Shown here: positions 9,575 to 18,705 of the stretch, one piece after another
How positions within the stretch are numbered: position 1 is the first letter of the stretch
Layout: each line of letters begins with the position of its first letter
Origin: Bacteroidaceae bacterium
Lineage (GTDB): Bacteria > Bacteroidota > Bacteroidia > Bacteroidales > Bacteroidaceae
Assembly (NCBI GenBank): GCA_016286165.1
Contig: JAEESE010000009.1
Location: 62,001 to 126,000, forward strand
Reading direction: 5' to 3'
DNA length: 64,000 nucleotides
Made by a program: the position numbers and the translations under genes
Notes under the pieces: model-generated
What the model saw: the letters and a program-made list of their open reading frames with translations, nothing else
Told to the model about the DNA's origin: nothing
Databases searched by the model: none

Positions 9575-10627
9575 ATGAAGTATAGTATCATCATACCCGT
9601 TTACAACCGTCCCGATGAGGTGGCGGAGCTGCTGCTCAGTCTGTCGAAGCAGACATGTCGCGACTTCGACGTTCACATCGTTGAGGACGGCAGCAGCGTA
9701 ACGTGCCGTGAGGTGTGCGACCATTTTGCCAACCGCCTGGACATCCATTACTATATGAAGGAGAACGGCGGACCGGGTGCGGCACGCAACTACGGCGCCG
9801 AACGTGCCACGGGTGATTACTTCATTGTTCTTGACTCCGATGTAGTGCTGCCTCCAGGCTATCTTGCCGCCATAGACCAGGAGCTGACGGAGCGCCCCTG
9901 CGACGCCTTCGGCGGTCCCGACCGCTCTCACCCCGACTTCACGCCGGTGCAGAAAGCCATCAGCTACTCGATGACGTCGTTCTTCACCACTGGCGGCATT
10001 CGTGGCGGTAAGAAGAAACTGGATAAGTTCTACCCCCGTTCGTTCAACATGGGCGTGAGCCGCCAGCTGTGGCAACAGCTGGGCGGCTTCCGCGCCATGC
10101 GTTTCGGCGAGGACATCGATTTCAGCATCCGCATCTTCAAGGCAGGTGCACGCTGCCGTCTGTTCCCCGATGCCTGGGTATGGCATAAGCGCCGCACGGA
10201 TTTCCGTAAGTTCTTCCGTCAGGTGCGTAACTCCGGAACTGCACGCATCAACCTGCATCTCTTGCATCCCGGTTCGATGAAACTGGTGCATCTGTTGCCT
10301 GCGGTGTTCACGCTTGGTTGCCTGGTGCTGCTCATCCTCTTCCTCTTCGGGCTCGCTTTGTACCTGTTCGGTCCCGATCACATGAACAAGGCGGTAGGCT
10401 TTGCACTCTGCGAGCTGACCCTCCTGCTGCCCTTGCTCTATGCATTGCTCATCTTCGTCGATTCCTCCATCCGTAACCGTAGCCTTTGGGTCGGTCTGCT
10501 CTCCATCCCCGCCTCCTTCATCCAGCTAATAGGCTATGGTTTAGGTTTCCTTTCCGCAGCATGGAAACGGTTGGTATTGAAGCAGAAGGCTGAAGGATTT
10601 GATGACAACGAAAGGCTATACAAATGA
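9575..10627 (+). CDS. Glycosyltransferase family 2 protein
   Basis: KYSIIIPVYNRPDEVAELLLSLSKQT; ENGGPGAARNYGAERATGDYFIVLDSDV; C-terminal TM segments. Confidence 0.9.
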   Translation: MKYSIIIPVYNRPDEVAELLLSLSKQTCRDFDVHIVEDGSSVTCREVCDHFANRLDIHYYMKENGGPGAARNYGAERATGDYFIVLDSDVVLPPGYLAAIDQELTERPCDAFGGPDRSHPDFTPVQKAISYSMTSFFTTGGIRGGKKKLDKFYPRSFNMGVSRQLWQQLGGFRAMRFGEDIDFSIRIFKAGARCRLFPDAWVWHKRRTDFRKFFRQVRNSGTARINLHLLHPGSMKLVHLLPAVFTLGCLVLLILFLFGLALYLFGPDHMNKAVGFALCELTLLLPLLYALLIFVDSSIRNRSLWVGLLSIPASFIQLIGYGLGFLSAAWKRLVLKQKAEGFDDNERLYK

Positions 10628-11307
10628 ACATCAAGGATCTCCCTTCCGATGAACGGCCCCGTGAGCGATTGATGGAGCAAGGCGCTGAAGCCTTGTCCCC
10701 GGCTGAGCTGTTGGCTATTCTCATCGGCAGCGGCAACACTGAGGAGTCGGCAGTGCAGCTGATGCAGCGTCTCTTGGGTGATTGCGAAGGGAGTCTGAAG
10801 GCCTTGAGCCGCTTGTCGTTGAATGACCTCACGAAGAACTATAAGGGCCTGGGGCCAGCTAAGGCCGTCAGCATCCTTGCAGCCTGCGAGTTGGGCAAGC
10901 GACGCATGATGGAAGCGGCTGCCGAGAAGCGTAAGGTGGAGAGTTCCACTGACATCTACAATATCATGTACCCTCGGATGCGAGATCTGGCACACGAGGA
11001 AAGCTACGCGCTGTATCTGCGCACCGACAACAGCCTCGAAGGTCAGCCTTTCCTCATCAGCAAGGGGGGTATTGCAGGTACACAAGTGGACATTCGCTTG
11101 GTGTTGCGTGAAGCGTTGATTCGTCAGACGCCGACACTTGTGCTCGTACACAACCATCCTTCGGGCAACAAGCACCCTTCGCGCGACGACGACAACCTCA
11201 CCGACCGCCTCTCCAAAGCCTGTCAGGTCATGAACATCAGGCTGTTGGACCACGTCATCGTCACCGATGGCGACTACTACAGCTATCGTGAACAGGGGAA
11301 GGTGTAG
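10624..11307 (+). CDS. radC: RadC family JAB-domain protein
   Basis: PSDERPRERLMEQGAEALSPAELLAILIGSG; LVHNHPSGNKHPSRDD JAMM motif. Confidence 0.95.
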   Translation: MNIKDLPSDERPRERLMEQGAEALSPAELLAILIGSGNTEESAVQLMQRLLGDCEGSLKALSRLSLNDLTKNYKGLGPAKAVSILAACELGKRRMMEAAAEKRKVESSTDIYNIMYPRMRDLAHEESYALYLRTDNSLEGQPFLISKGGIAGTQVDIRLVLREALIRQTPTLVLVHNHPSGNKHPSRDDDNLTDRLSKACQVMNIRLLDHVIVTDGDYYSYREQGKV

Positions 11308-11339
11308 GGGAATGTATAATGGATAACGTGAAATGAATA

Positions 11340-11654
11340 ATGGATAAAATTCAATTAGAAGATAAGATCGTAGAGATGCTCAAGACGGTCTACGACCCTG
11401 AGATCCCTGTCAACGTGTACGATTTAGGGCTTATCTACCGTATCGAGCTAAGCGACGACCTCACGCAGTTGGACGTAGATATGACCATGACGGCACCTTC
11501 GTGTCCCATGGCCGATTTCATCATCGAGGACGTGCGTCAGAAACTCGAGAGCATCGAGGGCCTTACCTCTGTTAATGTCAACCTCGTATTCGAACCTGAG
11601 TGGACGCAAGATATGATGACCGAGGAAGCGAAGCTCGAATTAGGCTTGCTCTAA
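11340..11654 (+). CDS. DUF59/SufT-like iron-sulfur cluster assembly protein
   Basis: VYDPEIPVNVYDLGLIYRIEL; MTMTAPSCPMADFI. Confidence 0.9.
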   Translation: MDKIQLEDKIVEMLKTVYDPEIPVNVYDLGLIYRIELSDDLTQLDVDMTMTAPSCPMADFIIEDVRQKLESIEGLTSVNVNLVFEPEWTQDMMTEEAKLELGLL

Positions 11655-11680
11655 CTCTTTTACAAATAGGTTTTGTTATG

Positions 11681-11703
11681 TTTCCACCTCCGGAAGGTGG
11701 AAA
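11681..11703. terminator. Hairpin downstream of the SufT-like gene, possible terminator
   Basis: TTTCCACCT-CCGGA-AGGTGGAAA, 9-bp stem; no long T tract. Confidence 0.4.
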
Positions 11704-11778
11704 AAGGGTGGAATAATTCGACCTATTATTCTGTGAATAAGGCGCTTTTGTATGTAATGTAGGTTTCCACCATAATCA

Positions 11779-11810
11779 TTTGCAGAGCGTTAGTTTTCGC
11801 CGTACCTTTG
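11779..11810 (+). promoter_or_regulatory. Bacteroidota promoter (TTTG-N20-TACCTTTG)
   Basis: TTTG 11779-11782, 20-nt spacer, TACCTTTG 11803-11810. Confidence 0.7.
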
Positions 11811-11839
11811 CAGCGCAATAATAAGCGAATGCAAATCTT

Positions 11840-11992
11840 ATGAAACGAAAAGAGCTACAGATTCCCATCATCGTCCTGTCCCTTGTCGTCATAGGCAGTT
11901 TGATCTCGACTGCTTGCAGCACTCGTAGTGGACGGCTTATTGATGAGGCTCTCGCTTCCTACCGCATGGACGTGAGGACTGTCGTGCGGTAA
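11840..11992 (+). CDS. Small (50 aa) putative lipoprotein/membrane peptide
   Basis: MKRKELQIPIIVLSLVVIGSLISTACSTRSGRLIDEALASYRMDVRTVVR*; hydrophobic segment then lipobox-like STAC; own promoter motif; absent from ORF track by length. Confidence 0.6.
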   Translation: MKRKELQIPIIVLSLVVIGSLISTACSTRSGRLIDEALASYRMDVRTVVR

Positions 11993-12017
11993 AGAACGTT
12001 AAAAAACGGGCCGACTG

Positions 12018-12049
12018 TTTGGTCGTAATGCATCATAGTATTACTTTTG
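12018..12049 (+). promoter_or_regulatory. Bacteroidota promoter for the lpxH-like gene
   Basis: TTTG 12018-12021, 20-nt spacer, TACTTTTG 12042-12049. Confidence 0.65.
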
Positions 12050-12076
12050 CACTCAAAAGCAAAAGAACAAGCGACG

Positions 12077-12841
12077 ATGAAACCTATTTATTTCCTTTCC
12101 GATGCCCATTTGGGCAGCCGTGCACTCAAACACGGCCGTACTCAGGAGCGCCGTCTGGTGCGTTTCCTGGATAGTATCAAGGACAAAGCCGGCGCCGTAT
12201 ATATGCTGGGCGATATGTTCGACTTCTGGCACGAGTACAAGATGGTCGTGCCAAAGGGATTCACACGCTTTCTGGGTAAGGTGAGTGAACTTACGGACTT
12301 GGGTGTTGAAGTTCATTTCTTCACCGGTAACCACGACATATGGGCTTATGATTATCTAGAGAAGGAATGCGGGCTCATCATACATCGCAAGCCGCTGACC
12401 ATCGAGCTGGGCGATAAGATTTTCTATTTAGCACATGGCGACGGCCTTGGCGATCCAGACCCTAAGTTCAAGCTCCTGCGCTTCATCTTCCATAATCGCA
12501 TCTGCCAGATTCTGTTTGCGGCTTTGCACCCTCGTTGGGGCGTTGATCTCGGAATGGCATGGGCCAAGCATAGCATGCAGAAGCATATGGCCGAGGAGCC
12601 TCCGCGCTATGAGGGAGAGGACAAGGAGCATCTGGTTCTTTTTGCTAAAGACTATCTGCGCACGCACCCCGACGTTAACTTCTTTGTTTTCGGGCACCGC
12701 CATATAGAACTTGATTTGATGCTCTCGCGCTCAACACGCGTGATGATCCTTGGCGACTGGATATCGCAGTTTACCTACGCTGTCTTTGATGGAGAACGAT
12801 TGTGGATGGAGAACTACATTGAAGGAGAAACGGAACCATAG
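12077..12841 (+). CDS. lpxH: UDP-2,3-diacylglucosamine diphosphatase (LpxH-like metallophosphoesterase)
   Basis: YFLSDAHLGSRALKHGR; YMLGDMFDFWHEYK; FTGNHDIWAYDYLEKECG; FVFGHRHIELD. Confidence 0.9.
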   Translation: MKPIYFLSDAHLGSRALKHGRTQERRLVRFLDSIKDKAGAVYMLGDMFDFWHEYKMVVPKGFTRFLGKVSELTDLGVEVHFFTGNHDIWAYDYLEKECGLIIHRKPLTIELGDKIFYLAHGDGLGDPDPKFKLLRFIFHNRICQILFAALHPRWGVDLGMAWAKHSMQKHMAEEPPRYEGEDKEHLVLFAKDYLRTHPDVNFFVFGHRHIELDLMLSRSTRVMILGDWISQFTYAVFDGERLWMENYIEGETEP

Positions 12842-12860
12842 TTAAGTACAGACTGAAAAA

Positions 12861-12948
12861 TGCGACCGGTCGTATCATCGAATACGACCGGTCGCATTAA
12901 GCATTATGACCGGTCGTGTGTGCATGTTCGACCGGTCGTGTATTTTGT
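12861..12948. repeat. Intergenic tandem array 2, four 22-bp units each containing (C/T)GACCGGTCG
   Basis: GACCGGTCG cores at 12863, 12885, 12907 and 12929, exact 22-bp spacing. Confidence 0.95.
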
Positions 12949-12954
12949 TATGTC

Positions 12955-13521
12955 TTAGGCTTTCACGCGGCCCTGATAGCTGCCGTCGCGAGTGTCAACC
13001 TCGATAATCTCGCCTTCGTTGATGAAGAGAGGTACGCGCACCTCGGCACCTGTCTCCACGCGGGCGGGCTTGAGGGTGTTGGTGGCGGTGTCGCCCTTGA
13101 GTCCGGGTTCGGTCCAAGTCACGGCGAGCTTAACCTTTACAGGCACATCGGCATAGAGGACAGTCTCAGTGGAGGCGTCGGTGACGACTTCAACATTCTC
13201 ACCTTCCTTCATGAAGGCAACGCCGTTGATCTGATCCTTGGGGATGGGAATCTGCTCGTAGGTCTCGTTGTTCATGAAGATGTAGTCTTCGCCTTCCATG
13301 TACAGGAACTGGTAGCTGCGGCGCTCTACGCGCACGTCCTCGAGTTTCTCGCCGATGTTGAAACGACGCTCGAGCACGTTGCCGCTAACCACGTCCTTGA
13401 GGGTAGTGCGCATGATGGTGTTGCCCTTGCCAGGCTTCACATGCAGGAAGTCGATGCAGAAATAGAGCTTGCCGTCCATGCGGATGCAGGTGCCCTTCTT
13501 GATGTCTTGTGAGTTAATCAT
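12955..13521 (-). CDS. efp: Translation elongation factor P
   Basis: [54 protein letters not shown]. Confidence 0.97.
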   Translation of the reverse strand: MINSQDIKKGTCIRMDGKLYFCIDFLHVKPGKGNTIMRTTLKDVVSGNVLERRFNIGEKLEDVRVERRSYQFLYMEGEDYIFMNNETYEQIPIPKDQINGVAFMKEGENVEVVTDASTETVLYADVPVKVKLAVTWTEPGLKGDTATNTLKPARVETGAEVRVPLFINEGEIIEVDTRDGSYQGRVKA

Positions 13522-13586
13522 ACTTTAGAGGATGTAAAAATGTAAAATATTAATTATAAAAGTGTTCTTTGTCTTGAAATCGGGGG

Positions 13587-13594
13587 CAAAGGTA
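13587..13594 (-). promoter_or_regulatory. -7 promoter element for efp
   Basis: CAAAGGTA on + strand = TACCTTTG on - strand. Confidence 0.55.
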
Positions 13595-13633
13595 ATGAAA
13601 AATAGCGAAAATAAGCAAAAGTTTAAAGAAAAT

Positions 13634-13665
13634 CTTGCGTGAATGAAAAAAAGTATCTACTTTTG
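13634..13665 (+). promoter_or_regulatory. Promoter for rpmH
   Basis: CTTG 13634-13637, 20-nt spacer, TACTTTTG 13658-13665. Confidence 0.55.
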
Positions 13666-13712
13666 CAGCCCGATAAGCACAATGCTCGAACAAATATATA
13701 ATATATACAGCA

Positions 13713-13868
13713 ATGAAAAGAACATTCCAACCCTCCAACCGCAGAAGAAAGAACAAGCACGGTTTCCGTGAACGTATGTTGACAGCTAATGGCCGCCGCG
13801 TGCTCGCAGCACGTCGTGCAAAGGGTCGCAAGAAGCTCACCGTTTCCGACGAGCGTCACGGCAAATAA
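13713..13868 (+). CDS. rpmH: 50S ribosomal protein L34
   Basis: [51 protein letters not shown]; 51 aa, below the ORF-track cutoff. Confidence 0.98.
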   Translation: MKRTFQPSNRRRKNKHGFRERMLTANGRRVLAARRAKGRKKLTVSDERHGK

Positions 13869-14028
13869 CCTCACGTTAACACGTTACACGTTAACACGTT
13901 AACAGACTAACAGAACGAGTGCCTCGCGGCCTGTTAACTGATTAGCCTGTTAGCGTGTTAATTTGTTTTTATCATTCTTGGTTCATCAGCTCATCGTTCA
14001 ATAGTTCATCGTTCAATAGTTCAACGGA

Positions 14029-14673
14029 ATGGCTTTCTTCAAGAAACTCTTCAGCGCATATCTCTGGGGCAATCTGCTGGCTATGGCGGCAGTCGCTGCT
14101 TTGGTTCTCTTCCTCTTGTGGAAAGGTTTGGCGCTATATACCAATCATGGCGAGACAGTAGATGTGCCGTCGCTCGTTGGCATGCAGGAGAGCGATGCGT
14201 TGTATACGCTCGAGCGACTGGGCCTGCGAGGCTTAGTGGCCGATTCGGCCTTCAATAAGCGTAAGCCCACGGGCTGCATATTAGATCAGCTTCCGGCAGC
14301 AGGCGCCAAAGTTAAAGCCGGTCGCGAGATACGTCTGACTATCAATTCTGCACAGACACCAACGTTGCCCCTGCCGGACGTGGCTGATAATAGTTCACTT
14401 CGTGAGGCCCAAGCCAAGCTGACAGCCATGGGCTTCAAACTTGGTCCTGTGGAATACATTCCAGGCGACAAGGACTGGGTGTATGGTGTCAAGAGCCGGG
14501 GCCGTAATGTCTATTCAGGAGAGCGTGTGCCGCTTGATGTGCCGCTCATCCTTCAGGTAGGCAATACTTCGTCCATAGAGGCTGAGGAGGAGATGCTCGA
14601 TTCGCTCGACGACATCGATATCGGGGATATAGATGATGAGACTATCGGAATCGACGATATCTTTGACCTATGA
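14029..14673 (+). CDS. PASTA domain-containing membrane protein
   Basis: N-terminal TM; VDVPSLVGMQESDALYTLERLGLRGLVADS and LPDVADNSSLREAQAKLTAMGFKLG PASTA-like repeats. Confidence 0.85.
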   Translation: MAFFKKLFSAYLWGNLLAMAAVAALVLFLLWKGLALYTNHGETVDVPSLVGMQESDALYTLERLGLRGLVADSAFNKRKPTGCILDQLPAAGAKVKAGREIRLTINSAQTPTLPLPDVADNSSLREAQAKLTAMGFKLGPVEYIPGDKDWVYGVKSRGRNVYSGERVPLDVPLILQVGNTSSIEAEEEMLDSLDDIDIGDIDDETIGIDDIFDL

Positions 14674-15752
14674 TTGACGACGACGAACTTATCGTTGACG
14701 ACGATGCGTTGGAACTCGACGATGAAGGTCTTGAGGTAGGCGCTGACGGCACTCTCTATGAGCACCGCCGCGTGGTAGCCGACAAGGGGCAGACGCTGTT
14801 GCGTGTGGATAAGTTCTTGATGGAACACTTGCGCGACACCAGCCGTGCACGAATTCAACGTGCAGCAGAGGCTGGTTGCATACATGTCAATGACCGTCCC
14901 GTAAAGAGTAATTATCGCGTCAAACCATTCGATGTGGTGACGCTTATGCTCGACCATCCGCGCTTTGAAACCGAGATTACCGCAGAGGACATACCTCTCG
15001 ATATCGTTTATGAGGACGATGATTTGCTCATAGTGAACAAGCCAGCAGGCATGGTCGTACATCCAGGAGTTGGCAACTACACAGGAACATTAGTCAACGC
15101 TTTGGCTTGGCATCTGCGCAACGATCCGAAATACAATCCAAATGACCCCAATGTAGGTCTCGTTCACCGTATAGACAAAGATACGAGCGGTTTGCTCGTA
15201 GTCGCGAAGACGCCAGAAGCGAAGACGCATCTGTGTCATCAGTTCTTCGTTCATTCCACACGCAGGCAGTACAATGCATTGGTGTGGGGCGGTTTCGAAG
15301 AGACCGAAGGTCGGATAGAAGGCAATATAGCCCGCGACCCACGTGATAGGCAGCGCATGACCGTGCTGCCACCTGGTAGCAATCAGGGCAAGCCTGCCGT
15401 TACTCACTGGCGCGTCGCAGAAGCCTTTGGACCTGTCACATGGGTGGAATGTGTCCTTGAAACGGGACGGACCCATCAGATCCGCGCTCACATGAAGTCA
15501 ATAGGCCATCCGCTTTTTGCCGACGAACGATATGGGGGTATGGAAATATTGCGCGGGCAACCTACGGCTACATATAAAGCCTTTGTCCGCAACGCCTTCG
15601 ACCTTTGTCCGCGGCAGGCGCTGCACGCTCGCACACTCGGTTTTCAGCACCCGCGTACTCGCGAGGAAATGTTCTTCGAAAGTCAGTTGCCAGAAGATTT
15701 AACGCAATTAACCAACAAATGGCGCACGTATGCGCAAACATATAATAAATAA
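14670..15752 (+). CDS. rluD: RluA/RluD-family 23S rRNA pseudouridine synthase
   Basis: S4-like LLRVDKFLMEHLRDTSRARIQRAAEAGCIHVN; VGLVHRIDKDTSGLLVVAKT catalytic motif. Confidence 0.9.
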   Translation: MIDDDELIVDDDALELDDEGLEVGADGTLYEHRRVVADKGQTLLRVDKFLMEHLRDTSRARIQRAAEAGCIHVNDRPVKSNYRVKPFDVVTLMLDHPRFETEITAEDIPLDIVYEDDDLLIVNKPAGMVVHPGVGNYTGTLVNALAWHLRNDPKYNPNDPNVGLVHRIDKDTSGLLVVAKTPEAKTHLCHQFFVHSTRRQYNALVWGGFEETEGRIEGNIARDPRDRQRMTVLPPGSNQGKPAVTHWRVAEAFGPVTWVECVLETGRTHQIRAHMKSIGHPLFADERYGGMEILRGQPTATYKAFVRNAFDLCPRQALHARTLGFQHPRTREEMFFESQLPEDLTQLTNKWRTYAQTYNK

Positions 15753-16762
15753 TGGAAAAGAGAAAGGTGATAGCCATCGTTTGCGGTGGCGACAGTTCTG
15801 AACACGACGTTAGTCTGCGCAGTGCTCAGGGAATATATAGTTTTATCGACAAGGAACGCTTTGAGGTCTATGTAGTTGAACTCAAAGGTCTGACATGGGA
15901 GGCTCATCTTGAAGGAGACAAGCGTGTCCCTGTAAGTCGCGAGGATTTCTCGTTCAAGGTGGGACGCCGTATTGTGAAGCCAGACTTTGCTTACATCACT
16001 ATTCACGGCACTCCGGGTGAGGATGGAACTCTTCAGGGGTACTTCGACCTCATCCGCATGCCTTACTCGACTAGTGGCGTTTTGGTGGAGTCGATGACTT
16101 TCAACAAGTTCACTCTGAACCAGTACCTGAAAGGCTTCGGAGTGAGCGTCAGCGAGAGCCTCGTTGTACGTAAGGGTAGCGAAGACCTTGTAACCGACGG
16201 AGAGATAATCGACCATATAGGCTTGCCTTGCTTTGTCAAACCAAATGCGGGCGGCTCAAGTTTCGGTGTCACGAAGGTAAAGACACTCGAGCAGTTGCGC
16301 CCCGCTATAGCCTTGGCAATGGGCGAGAGCGACGAGGTGATGGTTGAAGCCTTCATGCCAGGCACGGAGCTTACATGTGGTTGCTATAAGACAGCCGCCG
16401 GTTCACATGTGTTCCCCGTGACTGAAGTTGTCACACACAACGAGTTCTTCGACTATGATGCTAAGTACAACGGCTCAGTCGACGAGATAACACCAGCCCG
16501 CATCAGTGATGATTTGCGCGACCGTGTTCAGGCTCTTACCTCAGCCATCTACGATATTCTCGGTTGCTCGGGAATTATCCGCATTGATTATATAGTGACG
16601 AAGGTAAAGGACGACGAAGGGCATGAACGTGAGCGTATTAACATGCTCGAAATCAACACTACACCAGGCATGACCGTCACCAGTTTCATCCCACAGCAGG
16701 TGCGCGCCGCTGGGCTTGACCTCAAGGATGTGCTCACCGATATTATCGAAGACAAACTATAA
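15752..16762 (+). CDS. ddl: D-alanine--D-alanine ligase
   Basis: VIAIVCGGDSSEHDVSLRSAQGIY; LPCFVKPNAGGSSFGVTKV; EINTTPGMT. Confidence 0.96.
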   Translation: MEKRKVIAIVCGGDSSEHDVSLRSAQGIYSFIDKERFEVYVVELKGLTWEAHLEGDKRVPVSREDFSFKVGRRIVKPDFAYITIHGTPGEDGTLQGYFDLIRMPYSTSGVLVESMTFNKFTLNQYLKGFGVSVSESLVVRKGSEDLVTDGEIIDHIGLPCFVKPNAGGSSFGVTKVKTLEQLRPAIALAMGESDEVMVEAFMPGTELTCGCYKTAAGSHVFPVTEVVTHNEFFDYDAKYNGSVDEITPARISDDLRDRVQALTSAIYDILGCSGIIRIDYIVTKVKDDEGHERERINMLEINTTPGMTVTSFIPQQVRAAGLDLKDVLTDIIEDKL

Positions 16763-16817
16763 TAGACCAACCCCTCAGCCCCTTCCAACAGCGAGGGGAG
16801 AAAAACCGCCCTTAGAT

Positions 16818-18035
16818 ATGCTTAGCTCACAAATCCCTGAAGAATTCAAGGACATACGTCCTTACACCCCAGACGAATTGCCACAGGTCTTTGCAGAGTT
16901 GATGGCCGATGAGCAGTTCATGGCTGTCGCATCGAAAATGGTGCCTGACCTTAAGGCTAAACTCGGACAGTTGCAAGCTGCCGCCTCAGCCTCTGGGACA
17001 TCATCCCTGAGCAACCTCGATGTTCAGAAGATGTTCTTTTATCCTCTCGTCAAGCACATAATATCTTCCTGCTCCGAAGGTATTGATCTTTCCGTGCCCG
17101 AAGGCTTCCATCGCGAGCAGCCCCACACCTTTATCACCAACCATCGTGATATAGTGCTTGACTCAGCGTTCCTCAGTTTCCTGCTCGTAGAAAACTGCTT
17201 TCCGACGACCGTAGAGATAGCCATCGGCGACAACTTGCTCATATATCCGTGGATAAAGAAACTTGTGCGCATCAATAAATCTTTCATTGTGCAACGTTCT
17301 TTGTCAATGCGCGAGATGTTGCGAGCCTCACAGGTAATGAGCCGTTACATGCACTTTGCTATTGAGGAAAAACACGAGAATATATGGATTGCGCAGCGCG
17401 AGGGGCGTGCCAAGGATAGCGATGACCGCACTCAGGATGCCCTGCTTAAGATGATGGTTATGGGAGGTGAGGGCACAGTGATAGAGCGTCTGCGACAGTT
17501 ACATCTCACACCTATGGCCCTGTCCTACGAGTACGACCCTTGCGATTTCCTGAAAGCCGAGGAGTTCCAATTGAAGCGTGATGTCGAAGGTTTCAAGAAG
17601 AGCAAGCAAGATGATCTCGTTAATATGCAGACGGGTATCTTTGGAAAGAAGGGACGTATACATTTCGAGGCTGCAGATTGTATTGACACTTGGCTTGACA
17701 CACTTGATGCGGAAATCTCCAAGACAGAGCTGTTCCCACTCGTGGCTAAATATATAGACCGCGGAATTCATCGCTCTTACCGTCTCTTTGCTGGCAACTA
17801 TGTAGCAGCTGACATGCTGAGCGGGTCTGTAGGGCGCGCTAAGTATTATGATGAGGCCGAACGCGGCGTGTTCGAAAGTTATCTTGCTGAACGTGTTGCT
17901 TTAGCGGCTAAGAATATTGAGGCGCGAGGCTTGAAACCTGACACGACTTTCTTGCGCGAGCGCATTCTTACAATGTATGCCAATCCTGTTTTCAACTATG
18001 AAAAAGCTACTGATACTGACGGCTGTTGTGCTTAG
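16818..18035 (+). CDS. 1-acyl-sn-glycerol-3-phosphate acyltransferase-like protein
   Basis: MLSSQIPEEFKDIRPYTPDELPQVF; FITNHRDIVLDSAFLSFLL; FIVQRSLSMREML; WIAQREGRAKDSDDRTQDALLKM. Confidence 0.8.
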   Translation: MLSSQIPEEFKDIRPYTPDELPQVFAELMADEQFMAVASKMVPDLKAKLGQLQAAASASGTSSLSNLDVQKMFFYPLVKHIISSCSEGIDLSVPEGFHREQPHTFITNHRDIVLDSAFLSFLLVENCFPTTVEIAIGDNLLIYPWIKKLVRINKSFIVQRSLSMREMLRASQVMSRYMHFAIEEKHENIWIAQREGRAKDSDDRTQDALLKMMVMGGEGTVIERLRQLHLTPMALSYEYDPCDFLKAEEFQLKRDVEGFKKSKQDDLVNMQTGIFGKKGRIHFEAADCIDTWLDTLDAEISKTELFPLVAKYIDRGIHRSYRLFAGNYVAADMLSGSVGRAKYYDEAERGVFESYLAERVALAAKNIEARGLKPDTTFLRERILTMYANPVFNYEKATDTDGCCA

Positions 18036-18627
18036 TTTCGTGGGCTGTAGTGAAGAAGATGAACAGACCTATCCGCCCATGATTACTGAGATGGCGGTAA
18101 TGAGTTCTGATGCTTCGGGCACGATACGCAACTTTACTACAGATGCCGGCAACAGCTATTCGTTGACTACCCCATACACCGGTGTGACGGAAAATGCCCT
18201 TTGGCGTTTCCTCATCGGTTATGTAGCCGATAGCGATGGACGTGCTACGGTATATTCGCTTGAGGGCGTTGTGGTTCCGCGCGACAGCACAAGCCGAGCT
18301 GGAGTGGCGATTGATCCGGTAGGATTTGTAAGTGCTTGGCCAGGCGGCGGTTTCGTGAATATGCATCTTCAGCCAAAGACGAAAGGCGGAGTGCATACCT
18401 GGGGTTATGTTAGAGATAGCTTAACTACTAACACTGCAGGTGGTTCCACTCATTTCATCACCCTCTTTCACCGACAGGGCAACGACCCTATGGCCTACAG
18501 CGCTGAGGCTTACGTTAGCATCCCTGTTGACAGCCTTTCAGAGGCTCCTGGGGCAGCTGACTCGATATGTTTGACAGTGAAATCTTTCTCAGGAACAATA
18601 AGAAAAAGCTTCGCATTCTCACGTTGA
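17998..18627 (+). CDS. NigD-like lipoprotein
   Basis: MKKLLILTAVVLSFVGCSEEDE lipoprotein signal; overlaps the upstream CDS by 38 bp. Confidence 0.7.
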   Translation: MKKLLILTAVVLSFVGCSEEDEQTYPPMITEMAVMSSDASGTIRNFTTDAGNSYSLTTPYTGVTENALWRFLIGYVADSDGRATVYSLEGVVVPRDSTSRAGVAIDPVGFVSAWPGGGFVNMHLQPKTKGGVHTWGYVRDSLTTNTAGGSTHFITLFHRQGNDPMAYSAEAYVSIPVDSLSEAPGAADSICLTVKSFSGTIRKSFAFSR

Positions 18628-18645
18628 GAGTGCGAAGCTTTTTCT
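18601..18645 (+). terminator. Strong terminator hairpin overlapping the 3' end of the NigD-like CDS
   Basis: AGAAAAAGCTTCGCATTCTCA-CGT-TGAGAGTGCGAAGCTTTTTCT: 21-position stem with one non-Watson-Crick position; TGA stop at 18625-18627 inside the stem. Confidence 0.85.
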
Positions 18646-18705
18646 ACTTAAAGTATGAAACTGTTTTAGACAGGCTTAATCTCTAATCCGTGTTAACAAT
18701 AATCC

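Noticed and set aside
9293-10381. 362-aa minus-strand ORF over ackA and the glycosyltransferase gene
   Set aside because: Antisense to two well-supported genes; no family features.
12916-13512. 198-aa plus-strand ORF antisense to efp
   Set aside because: efp on the minus strand is definite; this is its mirror frame.
13550-13840. Minus-strand ORF across the rpmH region
   Set aside because: rpmH on the plus strand is definite and has its own promoter motif.
16763-16817. Gap before the acyltransferase (cccctcagccccttccaacagcgaggggag) as a functional hairpin
   Set aside because: Resembles low-complexity Bacteroidota intergenic sequence; pairing is short (CCCCTC/GAGGGG) without a T tract. Too weak to call.
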